Positions 1 to 9,936 of a stretch of DNA of 64,000 nt are shown in pieces; positions within the stretch are counted from its first letter, which is position 1, and each line of letters begins with the position of its first letter. The position numbers and the translations under genes are program-made. Location of the stretch: positions 124,001-188,000 of the forward strand of contig NZ_BDCH01000014.1 of NCBI RefSeq assembly GCF_001613405.1. The letters are read 5' to 3'. Under the pieces are notes generated by a model. It was not told where the DNA came from. It worked only from the letters and a program-made list of their open reading frames with translations, and did not search any database. The DNA is from Nocardia crassostreae (lineage in GTDB: Bacteria > Actinomycetota > Actinomycetes > Mycobacteriales > Mycobacteriaceae).

Positions 1-2
1 TC

Positions 3-1088
3 GGCGTGCCGTGTGTGGTCGGGGCGCGCACGGCCACAACGGATCTCACCAATGGCATGGAGGTGACGGTGGACGGTTCGGCGGGCCAGGTCCGCACCGC
101 GAGCGGTGCGCCCGCGCCCGCCGTGACCGCGGCGCCCGCCGCGCCGATGGCGCGACCGGCGCCCGCGGAGACCACCGGCACCCACGTCTACGTCAATCTC
201 GCGCTGCCCGAATCCGCCGAACGCGTCGCCGCCCAGGACGTGGACGGCGTCGGCCTGCTGCGCGCGGAGGTGCTGCTGGTCCAGGCGCTGGGCGGGCGGC
301 ACCCCCGCGATCTGATCGCGCGCGGTGAGGGCGAGCTGTTCGTGCAGCGCCTGACCGAATCACTGCACCGCATCACCTCGGCCTTCGCGCCCCGGCCGGT
401 CGTCTATCGGGCAATCGACATGCGCAGCAACGAATTCCGCGGGCTCGACGGCGGCAGACAGTACGAACTGATCGAGCACAATCCCATGATCGGCTTCCGC
501 GGCTGCTACCGCTACGTCCGCCAGCCCGAGCTGTTCGGGCTCGAGATGGCGGCCCTGGCGCGAGTGCGCGAGCGGACCCCGAACCTGCACTTGATGATTC
601 CGTTCGTGCGCACCCGCTGGGAACTGGAGGAATGCCTGCGCCTGGTCGACACCAGCCCGCTGGGCCGCCAGCGCGGCATGCACCGCTGGGTCATGGCCGA
701 GGTGCCCTCGGTGGTGCACTGGCTGCCCGAATACATCGGAATGGGCATCGACGGCGTCTCCATCGGCAGCAATGACCTCACCCAGCTCATGCTGGGCGTG
801 GACCGCGATTCCGAGGACTGCGCCGAACTGTTCGACGAAGCCGACCCCGCCGTCCTCGACGCCATCGGCCGCATCATCGCCACCGCCCGCCGCCACGGCA
901 TCACCTCCTCCCTGTGCGGCCAAGCCCCCTCGACCCGCCCCGAATTCGCCGAACACCTGGTCCGCATGGGCATCACCTCGATCTCGGTCGCACCCGACGC
1001 GGTGCATCGAACCAGGCGAATGGTGGCCGCGGCCGAACGGCGCCTGCTGCTCGAACACGCGGTGGGCGGGAACGGTCAACCGGGGTAG
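3..1088 (+). CDS. ppsA: Phosphoenolpyruvate synthase, C-terminal part (5' end outside window)
   Basis: This is the C-terminal half of a PEP synthase/PEP-utilising enzyme, which converts pyruvate, ATP and water to PEP, AMP and phosphate in gluconeogenesis. The frame is open to the window edge, and the first visible residues ([12 protein letters not shown]) are the tail of the swivelling phosphohistidine domain, so the ATG at 6 is not the real start. After a Pro/Ala-rich linker (about residues 35-60 of the visible part) comes the TIM-barrel PEP-binding domain. It shows NPMIGFRG, a SIGSNDLTQ segment and SLCGQAPS, which carries the catalytic cysteine. The Ala/Pro linker is longer than in E. coli PpsA. 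No motif is missing in the visible part. Its place beside dormancy-type genes fits a role in carbon rerouting. Confidence 0.85.
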   Translation, partial: GVPCVVGARTATTDLTNGMEVTVDGSAGQVRTASGAPAPAVTAAPAAPMARPAPAETTGTHVYVNLALPESAERVAAQDVDGVGLLRAEVLLVQALGGRHPRDLIARGEGELFVQRLTESLHRITSAFAPRPVVYRAIDMRSNEFRGLDGGRQYELIEHNPMIGFRGCYRYVRQPELFGLEMAALARVRERTPNLHLMIPFVRTRWELEECLRLVDTSPLGRQRGMHRWVMAEVPSVVHWLPEYIGMGIDGVSIGSNDLTQLMLGVDRDSEDCAELFDEADPAVLDAIGRIIATARRHGITSSLCGQAPSTRPEFAEHLVRMGITSISVAPDAVHRTRRMVAAAERRLLLEHAVGGNGQPG

Positions 1089-1108
1089 CCGGGCGTCGAC
1101 CTGCGAAT

Positions 1109-1141
1109 AGGACCAAAGACCCGGGATCGACGGTCCCGGGT
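1109..1141. promoter_or_regulatory. Hairpin overlapping a DosR-like box
   Basis: Directly after the PEP synthase stop lies AGGACCAAAGACCC (1109-1122), which resembles the box repeated elsewhere in this window. It overlaps an inverted repeat with perfect 8-bp arms, ACCCGGGA (1119-1126) and TCCCGGGT (1134-1141). No T-run follows. Nothing convincing starts downstream on the + strand, so a terminator-like role is as likely as an operator. The rest of 1142-1397 shows no gene I can support. Confidence 0.4.
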
Positions 1142-1397
1142 ACGCGGAATCCGAGGCAGCGTTGCCCTCCGGAAATGACCATGGATCCTGCCGTCGGGCG
1201 GATGCCGGGCGAAGAATAGAGGCAGAGCTCGAACTCTCGAATTACTCGGGGCGACAACGGCGTCGCCTGGACGGGCGGCCCTGCCACAATGGCGTGACGG
1301 CGGCACCCGCGGCGAGTAGCGTACAGCCTCGGACCAACTCGAAGATCCAACTCGAATCGGGGGTGCCGCACCCGGGCCACCACCCGCCTCAGTGGGA

Positions 1398-2393
1398 TCA
1401 CCACACGTGCGGAGGGGTTGGCACGACCTCGAATATCTCGCTCACGGGCAGTCGGGGGGTCGGCGGCGGGGGCGTCGCATCGGCGGGCGCGGTGCCGATC
1501 CTGATCAGGATCTGAGGCTGCTCCGGGCGGCCGGTGAGTGCACGCACGACGGCCCGGCTGGGTGGCAGTTCGGTGAGATGGGTCAGCGCGCAGGTGGCGT
1601 AGCCGATGACCGTGCATTCGAGCAGGACCGTGGACAGTGCCTCGCCGCAGCGGACCAACTCCTCCGGGGTGTCACCCGCGGACAGCACCGCCACCACGGC
1701 CTCGTCACCGGCGATCTCGGTCCGACGGTCCGGGGCGCTCGTCGTCGGCAGAGCGCGGCTCACCGCGACACGCGCTCGCTCGCCCGCGGAGATCCGGGCG
1801 TCGGGCGGGATACCGGCCGAGGCGGGTGAATCGCTTGCCCACCAATGTAACTCGGCCTGATAGGGAGTGTCGTGGCGGCGTAGGCTGGTGACCAGCCGGG
1901 AGGCGCGGGCAAGTTCCGCGCCGGTACTCGCGGGCAGCACGGTCAGCAGCGCATCGCGCGGATCGACGAGCAGCCGCAGCACGACCTCGAACTCCCGCCA
2001 CCTCGCCGGGGCCAGCAACGGCAGCCGGTCGGTGCGCCGCCGCTCGATGGCGTTCGCGCGGTCGCGATCGGCATCGGTGACGAAGCGGGCGCGCTCGAAG
2101 GACACCGTCGCCACATGGACGTGATGGGCCGGGTCCGGGAAGTAGGCCACCCGGGTATCCCAGCCCTCCGCGGCCAGCGCGGCACGCAGATGGCCGAGCA
2201 CCACACCGCAGCTGATCAGCAACTGCCGACCCGACGGATCGGCCGCGTGCAGCAGGCGGCCGGAAACGGAGTACAAGTGCAGCACCGACCCGTCGAATAC
2301 CCACCGCCACGGCTGACTGTTGTGCAGCGAGGGCGCGCGACCGGCTCTGCCGACGGCGAGTTCGACGGTTTCGTGCGTGGGTACTGGACTCAT
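1398..2393 (-). CDS. Acg-family nitroreductase-like protein
   Basis: The 331-residue protein belongs to the Acg family (type gene acg/Rv2032 of M. tuberculosis), flavin-binding nitroreductase-fold proteins typical of DosR regulons. The N-terminal motif RAPSLHNSQPW (about residues 17-27) is the family hallmark and corresponds to the FMN-phosphate-binding region of nitroreductases. A second conserved stretch is LLECTVIGYATCALTHLTELP (about 258-278), and the PEQPQILIRIG segment near the C-terminus is also typical. Mycobacterial Acg binds FMN but lacks usual reductase activity, so the enzymatic role is unknown. The gene is divergent from the OtsB1-like gene, and tandem palindromic boxes lie 35-70 bp upstream of its start. 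The length is normal for the family. Confidence 0.85.
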   Translation of the reverse strand: MSPVPTHETVELAVGRAGRAPSLHNSQPWRWVFDGSVLHLYSVSGRLLHAADPSGRQLLISCGVVLGHLRAALAAEGWDTRVAYFPDPAHHVHVATVSFERARFVTDADRDRANAIERRRTDRLPLLAPARWREFEVVLRLLVDPRDALLTVLPASTGAELARASRLVTSLRRHDTPYQAELHWWASDSPASAGIPPDARISAGERARVAVSRALPTTSAPDRRTEIAGDEAVVAVLSAGDTPEELVRCGEALSTVLLECTVIGYATCALTHLTELPPSRAVVRALTGRPEQPQILIRIGTAPADATPPPPTPRLPVSEIFEVVPTPPHVW

Positions 2394-2427
2394 AGGCCCA
2401 CGCTAGAAGGGTCGGGCGCCGGAGACA

Positions 2428-2463
2428 GGGGCCCTTGGTCCCTGGACCGGGGACACAGGCCAC
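2428..2463. promoter_or_regulatory. Tandem DosR-like boxes between acg-type and otsB1-like genes
   Basis: GGGGCCCTTGGTCCC (2428-2442; on the other strand GGGACCAAGGGCCCC) and GGGGACACAGGCCAC (2449-2463) have centres about 21 bp apart. This is the double-site layout known for DosR. They lie 35-70 bp upstream of the minus-strand acg-type start and 69-104 bp upstream of the plus-strand otsB1-like start, so they could serve both. The first matches the M. tuberculosis core (GGGACTWWAGTCCC) at most positions; the second is weaker. Confidence 0.65.
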
Positions 2464-2531
2464 CGATGATCGCGGGGGTGGCCCAACGCCGCCCACGCCG
2501 GGACCTCCGACTCTAGGACCATCGGTCACCG

Positions 2532-5500
2532 ATGCCCACCCTTGGACTCGTGACCGAGAGCAAATGGACTGTGCCGGTGATCGATTCGCGCCATCACGAC
2601 GCCGTCATCCTGGATATGGACGGTGTCGTCACCGATAGCGCGTCGGTGCATGCCGCCGCGTGGACGGAGATGTTCGATCGGTTCCTGGCGGCGCGGCCGG
2701 AGGCGGCGGGGGAGGATCACGCACCGTTCACCGCCGCGGACTATCTGCGGTCGGTGGACGGGGAGCCGCGTTATCGCGGGGTCGCCGATTTCCTTGCCAC
2801 CCGCGGTATTTCGCTGCCGTGGGGCGATCCCTGCGATGCCGAGGACGCCGGTACCGTGTGTGCGCTGGGCAACTGGAAGGACCGCCTGTTCAAGGAGCGG
2901 CTCGACCGCGACGGCGTGCCCGCCTTCGCCTCGACCGTCGCGCTGATTCGCCGGTTGCAGACGGCGGGCATCGGGGTGGCGGTGTTCTCGGCGAGCCGCA
3001 ATTGCGCCGAGGTGCTGCGGGCGGCCGGTATCGGGGACCTGTTCCCGGTGCGCGTGGACGGCATCGTCGCCGAGGAACTCGGGCTGGCGGGCAAACCCGA
3101 TCCGGACATGCTGCTCGAGGCTGCCCGGCGGCTGGGCGCGGAGCCGGGCCGCACGGTGGTGATCGAGGACGCCGAGGCCGGGGTCGCCGCCGGGCGGGCG
3201 GGCGGATTCGGGCTGGTGATCGGCGTGAACCGCGGCGATCACGCGCAGCGACTGCGTGACCGCGGCGCCGACATCGTCGTGGACGATCTCGCCGAGGTGG
3301 CCTTGCGGATCGGATTCCGGCGCATGTCGGAGGTACCGGACGCGCTGACATCGTGGGTGCGCATCAGCGATCTGCTCGATACCGAGAAGATCGCGGTACT
3401 CCTGGATTTCGACGGCACCCTGTCGGAGATCGTGCCCGCACCCGGGGCCGCCACCCTCGTGGACGGGGCCGCGGCCGCGCTCGAGCGGCTGGCGGCGCGG
3501 TGCCCGGTCGCAATAGTCAGCGGCCGTGAACTCGACGATCTGCGGGCCCGGGTCGGCGTCGACGGACTCTGGTACGCGGGCTGTCACGGGTTCGAACTGC
3601 GCGCCCCGGACGGGACCACCCATATTCACGACGCCGCCCCGGGCGCGGAACAGGCCCTCGCCGAGGCGGCCGCGGAACTGCGCGGACGGCTGTCGGACAT
3701 TGCGGGAATCCTGGCACTACCGGCAGGTCGCCGCCGACCAGGTCGCGACGGTGGTCTCGGCTGTGCACGAACTGGCCGCCAAACAGAGCCTGCGGGTGAC
3801 CCCGGGGCGCAAGGTGGTCGAACTGCGGCCGGATATCGACTGGGACAAGGGCTCCGCCCTGCGCTGGATTCTCGGGCATCTGACCGTCTCGGTGCTGCCG
3901 GTCTACCTGGGCGACGATCTCACCGACGAGGACGCCTTCGACGCCGTGGCCGCCGACGGCCAGTCCATCGTGGTGCGGCACGGCGAAAACGGCGACCGCC
4001 GCACCGCCGCCCGGTTCGCGGTGCCGGGGCCCTCCGGCGTCCGGATCCTGCTGGATCGCCTGGCCGAACAGTTGAGCACCGCGGCCGAGACCGCCGCTTC
4101 CGATTCCTGGGTGCTGAGCTTCGACGGTTACGAACCGGCGCACGAGCGGCTGCGCGAGGCCCTGTGCACGGTGGGCAACGGCTATCTGGGAGTCCGCGGC
4201 GCGGCGCCGGAATCGGTGGCGGGGGAGCGGCACTATCCGGGCACCTATGTGGCGGGCGTCGGCAACCGGCTCGACGACCGCGTCGCCGGGCGCACGATCG
4301 ACAACGAGAGCATGGTGAATCTGCCCAACTGGTTGCCGGTGACCTTCCGTATCGGCGACGGCGACTGGTTCGACCTCGACAGCATCGAATTGCTTTCCTA
4401 CCGGCAGGAATTCGATCTGCGGCGGGCGGTGCTCGAACGGCGGATCCGCTTCCGCGACGCCACCGGCCGCATCACGCGGGTGCGCCAGCGCCGCTTCGCG
4501 TCCATGCACGAACCGCACCTGTGCGCGCTGGAGACCGCGGTGACCGCCGAGAACTGGTCGGGGACAGCGATTTTCCGGTCCGCGGTCGACGGTTCGGTGA
4601 GTAACGACCTGGTGGCGCGCTACCGCGAGTTGTCGCACACGCATCTGGAGACGGTGTCCGCACGCCAGCTCTCGGCCGAATCGGTGCTGCTGGAAACCCG
4701 GACCACGCAGTCCGCGATACCGATCGCCACCGCGGCGCGCGGTACCCTGCACCGCGACGGCGTGAAGCTCCGTCCCGCAACGGAACTCATCGACGGCGAC
4801 GGACGTATCGGACACGACCACAGTGTCGCGATGGACGCCGGGGACACGGTCGTCCTGGAGAAGGTCGCGGTCATCGCCACCGGCCGCGACCATGCCGTGT
4901 CCGCGCCGGGCGATGCGGCCGCCCGCTGGCTGGACACCGCGGGACGATTCGCCGACCTGCTCGAACGCCACACCGCCGCCTGGGAACACCTGTGGGACCG
5001 GCTGCGCATCGACCTCGACGGCCATGGCGACGGCGCGGTGCGGGTCATGCGGCTGCATCTGGTGCACCTGGCGCAGACCCTGTCCCCGCACACCGCCGAT
5101 CTGGACGTGGGCGTCCCGGCGCGCGGCCTGCACGGCGAGGCGTATCGCGGGCACGTGTTCTGGGACGAGCTGTTCGTCTTCCCGCTGCTGAATCCGCGTT
5201 TCCCCGATCTGACCCGAGGGCTGCTGTGCTACCGGCACCGCCGGTTGCCCGAGGCGCGGCGCGCGGCCACGGCGGCCGGACTGAAGGGTGCGATGTTCCC
5301 GTGGCAATCCGGCAGCGACGGCCGCGAGGAGAGCCAGCTGCTGCATCTGAATCCGCTGTCGGGACACTGGAATCCGGACCCGAGCGCGCGCGCCCGCCAT
5401 ATCGGCAGCGCCGTCGCCTACAACGTGTGGCAGTACTATCAGGCCACCGGGGATATCGAATTCCTGACCGGCCGGGGCGCGGAGCTGCTGGTGGAGATCG

Positions 5501-6519
5501 CGAGGTTCTGGTCCAGCGCGGCCGACTACGATCCCGCCCACGATCGCTATCACCTGCGCGGCGTCATCGGCCCCGACGAATTCCACACCGGATCGCCCCG
5601 CGCACCCGGCGCGGGCGTCGACGACAATGCCTACACCAATGTGATGGCGGTGTGGACGCTCATGCGGGCGCTCGAGGCGCTGGACCGGCTGACCCCGCGG
5701 GCGCGGGCGGAATTGCTGGAATCACTGGCGGTTTCGCCCGCGGAGCCGGCGCGCTGGGAGCATGTGAGCAGGCGCATGTACGTACCGTTCCACGACGGGG
5801 TCATCAGCCAGTTCGAGGGCTACGACGAACTGGCCGAACTGGATTGGGACGGCTACCGCCGCCGCTACGGCGACATCCAGCGCCTGGATCGCATCCTCGA
5901 GGCGGAGGGCGACGACGTCAACCGCTACAAGGCCGCCAAGCAGGCCGATGTGCTCATGCTGTTCTACCTGCTGTCGTCCGACGAACTGCGCGAGGTACTC
6001 GACCGGCTCGGTTACGCACTGCCCGGTGAGATGATCCCGCGGACCATCGACTACTACCTGGCGCGCACCTCCCACGGCTCCACGCTGAGCGCACTGGTGC
6101 ACGCCTGGGTGCTGGCGCGGGCCAACCGCGCCCAGGCCATGGACTTCTTCGCGCGCGTGCTGGAATCCGATGTGGCCGACGTTCAGGGCGGCACCACCGA
6201 GGAGGGCATCCACCTGGGCGCCATGGCGGGCAGCATCGACCTGGTGCAGCGCTGCTTCACCGGTATGGAGATCCGCGCCGACCGGCTGATCTTTCACCCG
6301 CATTGGCCCAGCGAGCTGGGCATCCTGAGGTTTCCCATCGTCTACCGGGGGCACCGCCTCACCGTCCGCATCAGCGCGAGCGAGCTCGAGATCGGCGCCG
6401 ATCCCGGCACCGCGGACCCGGTGGAGATCCACTGCGACGGCCGCACCGAACTGCTGGCGGCCGGTACCACCGTGCGCATCCCGCTTCCGGCCGTGGGCCT
6501 TTCGTCCCCGGACCGGTGA
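2532..6519 (+). pseudogene. otsB1: OtsB1-like fusion: HAD phosphatase + trehalose-6-P phosphatase + GH65 hydrolase (frameshifted)
   Basis: This is a three-domain protein like M. tuberculosis Rv2006 (OtsB1, DosR regulon). Domain 1 (from 2532) is a beta-phosphoglucomutase-like HAD with DMDGVVTDS as nucleophile motif. Domain 2 (from about 3360) is a trehalose-phosphatase HAD with LLDFDGTLSEI and later YLGDDLTDEDAF. Domain 3 (about 4110-6519) is a GH65 trehalose/maltose phosphorylase-type (alpha/alpha)6 barrel with GNGYLGVRG, the general-acid segment GVIGPDEFH and RTSHGSTLS. The frame changes from one register to the next between about 3700 and 3722. At the junction the phosphatase goes from DIAGILAL straight to HYRQVAAD, so roughly 8-10 residues of a core strand are missing, which suggests a small out-of-frame deletion rather than a single lost base. 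Both halves are otherwise well conserved. If the deletion is real, the phosphatase and hydrolase are separated. Confidence 0.8.
6493..6509. promoter_or_regulatory. DosR-like box upstream of usp-xfp
   Basis: GTGGGCCTTTCGTCCCC reads GGGGACGAAAGGCCCAC on the other strand, close to the GGGGACC-N3-4-GGCCCC form found repeatedly here. It overlaps the last codons of the otsB1-like gene and lies about 105 bp upstream of the universal stress protein start. Confidence 0.55.
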
Positions 6520-6612
6520 CGAGAGACCGCAGAACGGACCCGCCCGGTCTTTCTACGGTGAATTGACCGGTTCGCCGGAACACCGACAACCCACGGAATA
6601 TCGGAGGTCACG

Positions 6613-7551
6613 ATGACACACCAGGACCATGACCCGCACCGACTGGCCTCCTCCGCCGTGGTCGTCGGGGTGGACGGATCCGCGGGATCCGAACGCGCAC
6701 TGCACTGGGCCGCGGACTACGCGGCCGCGCGCGACCGGGAGCTGTGCATCGTGCACGGCCTGGAACTGGCTGCCGCGGGCAGTGTCTTCGGACCCTACGA
6801 GGTGATCATCCCGCAGGTCGTCGACAGCCTGCGGGCCCACGGCCGCGCCCTGCTCGCGCACGCCCGCGCCGAAGCCCTGCACAGTCGGCCCGATCTGCGG
6901 GTGTCGACGTCCATGACCTCCGATACCGGGACCGAGCTGCTGATCGAGCGCAGCGCCGAGGCCTATGCGGTCGTCCGAGGCGCCACCGGGACCATCGGCA
7001 CGACCGCCCACCTGGGTTCCACACTGCTCGCGGTGACCAGCCACGCGCAGGGCGCGGTGATCGTGGTGCGGCCGGAGGACAAGAACGGCACCGTGATCCG
7101 GGACTCCGGTCCGGTCGTCGTGGGCATCGACGGCAGCCCGATCAGCGAGGTCGCCATCGCGGCCGCCTTCGCCGAGGCGGCCGAGCGCCGCACCGGATTG
7201 GTGGCCGTGCATGCCTGGAGTGATTGGGACACGGGCAGATTCGCGGGCCGGGGGACGACGGTGACGTTGAACGGTCTCGAAGGCGTGGAGGAAGCAGTGC
7301 TGGCCGAGCGCCTGGCGGGCTGGCAGGAGAAGTATCCGGAGGTGCACATCACCCGGCGGGTGTTCATGGACGATCCGGCCGCGGCGCTGCTGGATTGGTC
7401 GAAGACCGCGCAACTGGTCGTGGTCGGCAATCGCGGCCGCGGCGGATTCAAGGGCCTGCTGCTCGGATCCACCGCCCACACCCTGGTCCAGCACGCGCAC
7501 TGCCCGATCATGGTGGTGCGGCCCGATCGCGAAGAGGAAATCCAGTCATGA
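6613..7551 (+). CDS. Universal stress protein, tandem USP domains
   Basis: The 312-residue protein has two UspA domains (about residues 14-155 and 160-308). Each begins with the VVVGVDGS / VVVGIDGSP nucleotide-binding strand. The second domain ends with the complete ATP-binding signature G-x2-G-x9-G-S (GNRGRGG...LGSTAH) and a CPIMVVRP strand; the first has a less canonical GATGTIGTTAHLGST loop. Length and layout match mycobacterial Rv2005c/Rv2623, DosR-regulated USPs that bind ATP and restrain growth. A good ribosome site (GGAGG at 6602-6606) precedes the ATG. The stop codon overlaps the phosphoketolase start (ATGA), so the two are probably co-translated from the promoter with the box near 6500. 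Confidence 0.9.
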   Translation: MTHQDHDPHRLASSAVVVGVDGSAGSERALHWAADYAAARDRELCIVHGLELAAAGSVFGPYEVIIPQVVDSLRAHGRALLAHARAEALHSRPDLRVSTSMTSDTGTELLIERSAEAYAVVRGATGTIGTTAHLGSTLLAVTSHAQGAVIVVRPEDKNGTVIRDSGPVVVGIDGSPISEVAIAAAFAEAAERRTGLVAVHAWSDWDTGRFAGRGTTVTLNGLEGVEEAVLAERLAGWQEKYPEVHITRRVFMDDPAAALLDWSKTAQLVVVGNRGRGGFKGLLLGSTAHTLVQHAHCPIMVVRPDREEEIQS

Positions 7552-9920
7552 CCATGACCATGTCCGGCGCCCACACCGGTTTGCGCGAGGATCTGATCGA
7601 CCTGGACGCGTGGTGGCGCGCCGCGAATTACCTCGCCGCCGGGCAGATCTACCTGGTGGACAACCCATTGCTCGCCGAGCCGCTGCGGCCCGAGCACATC
7701 AAGCGACGGCTGATCGGGCACTGGGGGACCGTGCCGGGCGTGACGCTGACCTACGCGCACCTCAATCGCGCGATCATGCGCACCGGCCAGGAAATGCTGT
7801 TCGTTCTGGGCCCGGGACACGGCGCGGCGGCTCTGAACGCCGCGACCTGGCTCGAAGGCACCTATTCGCTGCGGCATCCGGAGGTCGGGCAGAACCTGTC
7901 CGGGATACGAGAGTTGTTCCGGCAGTTCTCTTTTCCCGACGGCGTACCCAGCCATGCGGGACCGCACCTGCCCGGATCCATTCACGAGGGCGGCGAACTC
8001 GGCTACTCGCTGGCGCATGCGACCGGCGCGGCCTTCGACAATCCGAATCTCGTGGTGGCCTGCATGATCGGTGACGGCGAGGCCGAAACGGGCGCGCTGG
8101 CCACGAGCTGGCACGGGTCGCTGTTCCTGGACCGCATCACCGACGGCACCGTGCTGCCCATCCTGCACCTCAATGGCTACAAGATCGCCAATCCGACACT
8201 GCTGTCGCGTATGTCGCGCGGCGAACTCGACGCCCTGCTGACTGCACAGGGCTGGGAGCCGATGTACGTCGAGGGCAAGGATCCGGCCGAGGTCCACGAA
8301 CGCTACGCGACGGTGCTCGACGAGGCGCTGGCGCGTGTTCGCGGGATCCGCGACGACGCCGAACAGGGCGCCGGGCCGCGTGATCCCTACCGGCCGATAA
8401 TCGTGCTCATCACCCCGAAGGGCTGGACCGGACCGGCGGTGGTCGACGGTGTGCCGGTGGAAGGCACCTTCCGCGCTCATCAGGTGCCGCTGGCCGGTGT
8501 GCGCGACAATCCCGAACACCTTGCGCAGCTGGAGAAGTGGCTGCGCTCCTACCGGCCCGAGGAGTTGTTCGACGCGGAGGGGCGGCCCGTGGACCGGATC
8601 GCGCGACTGCATCCCGAACACCTGCGCATGAGCGCGAACCGCGCCGCGCACGGACACGACAGCATCGATCTGCGCCTGCCCAGTCCCACCGACCACGCCC
8701 TCGGATTCGCCTCGCCCGGAACGGAAATGGCCGAGGCCACCCGGGTACTGGGCGGCTACCTGCGCGATACGCTCGTCGCCAATCCGCGCAATCTGCTGTT
8801 CTTCGCGCCCGACGAACTCGCCTCCAACCGTCTCGACGCGATCCTGGAGGTGACCGGACGGCGCTGGCGCAGCACCCGCGAACCGGGGGACGACCACCTG
8901 TCCCCGGACGGCCGGGTCATCGAAGTGCTTTCCGAGCACCTGTGCCAGGGCTGGCTCGAGGGCTATCTGCTCACCGGCAGGCACGGCGTCTTCACCACGT
9001 ACGAGGCCTTCGCCCACATTGTCGACTCCATGGTCGTCCAGCATGCCAAGTGGCTGCGCATGGCCGCCGAATTCCCGTGGCGCGAAACCATTCCCAGCCT
9101 CAACTACCTGATCACCTCGCACGTGTGGAGACAGGACCACAATGGCGCCTCACATCAGGATCCCGGCTTCATCGACCACGTGCTCAGCAAGCGCCCCGAG
9201 GTCAGCCGGGTCTACCTGCCGCCGGATGCCAACTGCCTGCTGCACGTGTTCGACCACTGCCTGCGCAGCCGGGGCCGGATCAATGTCGTCGTCGCCGGAA
9301 AGCAACCCGCCCTGCAATATCTCGACGACGATGCCGCCCGCGTTCACTGCGAGCGCGGCCTCAGCGTCTGGCGCTGGGCGAGCGCCGACCAGGACCGCCC
9401 CACCGAGGTCGTCCTGGCCTGCGCCGGTGACGTCCCCACCCAGGAAACCATGGCCGCCGCCGCTCTGCTGCGAGAACTGGTGCCCGACTTGGCCGTTCGC
9501 GTCGTCAATGTCGTGGACCTGGCCCGCCTCTTCCCGCCGGACCGCCACCCCCACGGCATCTCCGACCCCGAATACCGCGACATCTTCACCGCCGCCCCGG
9601 TCGTCTTCGCCTTCCACGGCTACCCCTGGCTCATCCACCGCATCGCCTACCGCCGCCCCGGCCACGACGGCCTGCACGTCCACGGCTTCACCGACAACGG
9701 CACCACCACAACCCCGTTCGCCATGTGCGCCATGAACGGCATCGACCGCTACACCCTCGCCGCGGCCGCGCTCGCCGAGGTGCCGCGACTGTCCGCGCAC
9801 CACGCGGGACTCACCGCGGAGCTCACGGCCCGGCGCGAATCCGCCCTGTCCTACATCCACCGCTACGGCGACGACCCCGCCGACATCACCGGCTGGCGCT
9901 GGCGGCCGACCGCTTCGTGA
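7548..9920 (+). CDS. xfp: Xylulose-5-P/fructose-6-P phosphoketolase
   Basis: This is a 790-residue TPP enzyme, the normal length for phosphoketolases. It splits xylulose-5-P (and often fructose-6-P) with phosphate into acetyl-phosphate and glyceraldehyde-3-P (or erythrose-4-P). Family signatures are visible: EGGELGYSLAHATGAAFDNP (about residues 146-165), the TPP motif GDGEAETG (about 175-182), LHLNGYKIANPT, the SRGRINVVVAGKQ segment, and the C-terminal DNGTTTTPFAMCAMNGIDRY. The start ATG at 7548 overlaps the stop of the preceding universal stress gene, so the two are translationally coupled. The larger open frame back to 7224 is antigenically implausible coding in a second frame of the usp gene. 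An oxygen-independent acetyl-P/ATP route fits the hypoxia-type context. Confidence 0.93.
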   Translation: MTMTMSGAHTGLREDLIDLDAWWRAANYLAAGQIYLVDNPLLAEPLRPEHIKRRLIGHWGTVPGVTLTYAHLNRAIMRTGQEMLFVLGPGHGAAALNAATWLEGTYSLRHPEVGQNLSGIRELFRQFSFPDGVPSHAGPHLPGSIHEGGELGYSLAHATGAAFDNPNLVVACMIGDGEAETGALATSWHGSLFLDRITDGTVLPILHLNGYKIANPTLLSRMSRGELDALLTAQGWEPMYVEGKDPAEVHERYATVLDEALARVRGIRDDAEQGAGPRDPYRPIIVLITPKGWTGPAVVDGVPVEGTFRAHQVPLAGVRDNPEHLAQLEKWLRSYRPEELFDAEGRPVDRIARLHPEHLRMSANRAAHGHDSIDLRLPSPTDHALGFASPGTEMAEATRVLGGYLRDTLVANPRNLLFFAPDELASNRLDAILEVTGRRWRSTREPGDDHLSPDGRVIEVLSEHLCQGWLEGYLLTGRHGVFTTYEAFAHIVDSMVVQHAKWLRMAAEFPWRETIPSLNYLITSHVWRQDHNGASHQDPGFIDHVLSKRPEVSRVYLPPDANCLLHVFDHCLRSRGRINVVVAGKQPALQYLDDDAARVHCERGLSVWRWASADQDRPTEVVLACAGDVPTQETMAAAALLRELVPDLAVRVVNVVDLARLFPPDRHPHGISDPEYRDIFTAAPVVFAFHGYPWLIHRIAYRRPGHDGLHVHGFTDNGTTTTPFAMCAMNGIDRYTLAAAALAEVPRLSAHHAGLTAELTARRESALSYIHRYGDDPADITGWRWRPTAS

Positions 9921-9936
9921 AAGGACGGTGGTCGGC

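Noticed and set aside
1162-1515. 117-codon plus-strand ORF downstream of the PEP synthase
   Set aside because: It overlaps the well supported acg-type gene on the other strand and has no recognisable composition or motif.
3517-5586. Long minus-strand open frame across the otsB1-like gene
   Set aside because: It is antisense to clear GH65/trehalose phosphatase coding; long antisense frames are expected at this GC content.
6963-9140. 725-codon minus-strand frame across usp and xfp
   Set aside because: Same reason: shadow of two strongly supported genes; no family motifs.
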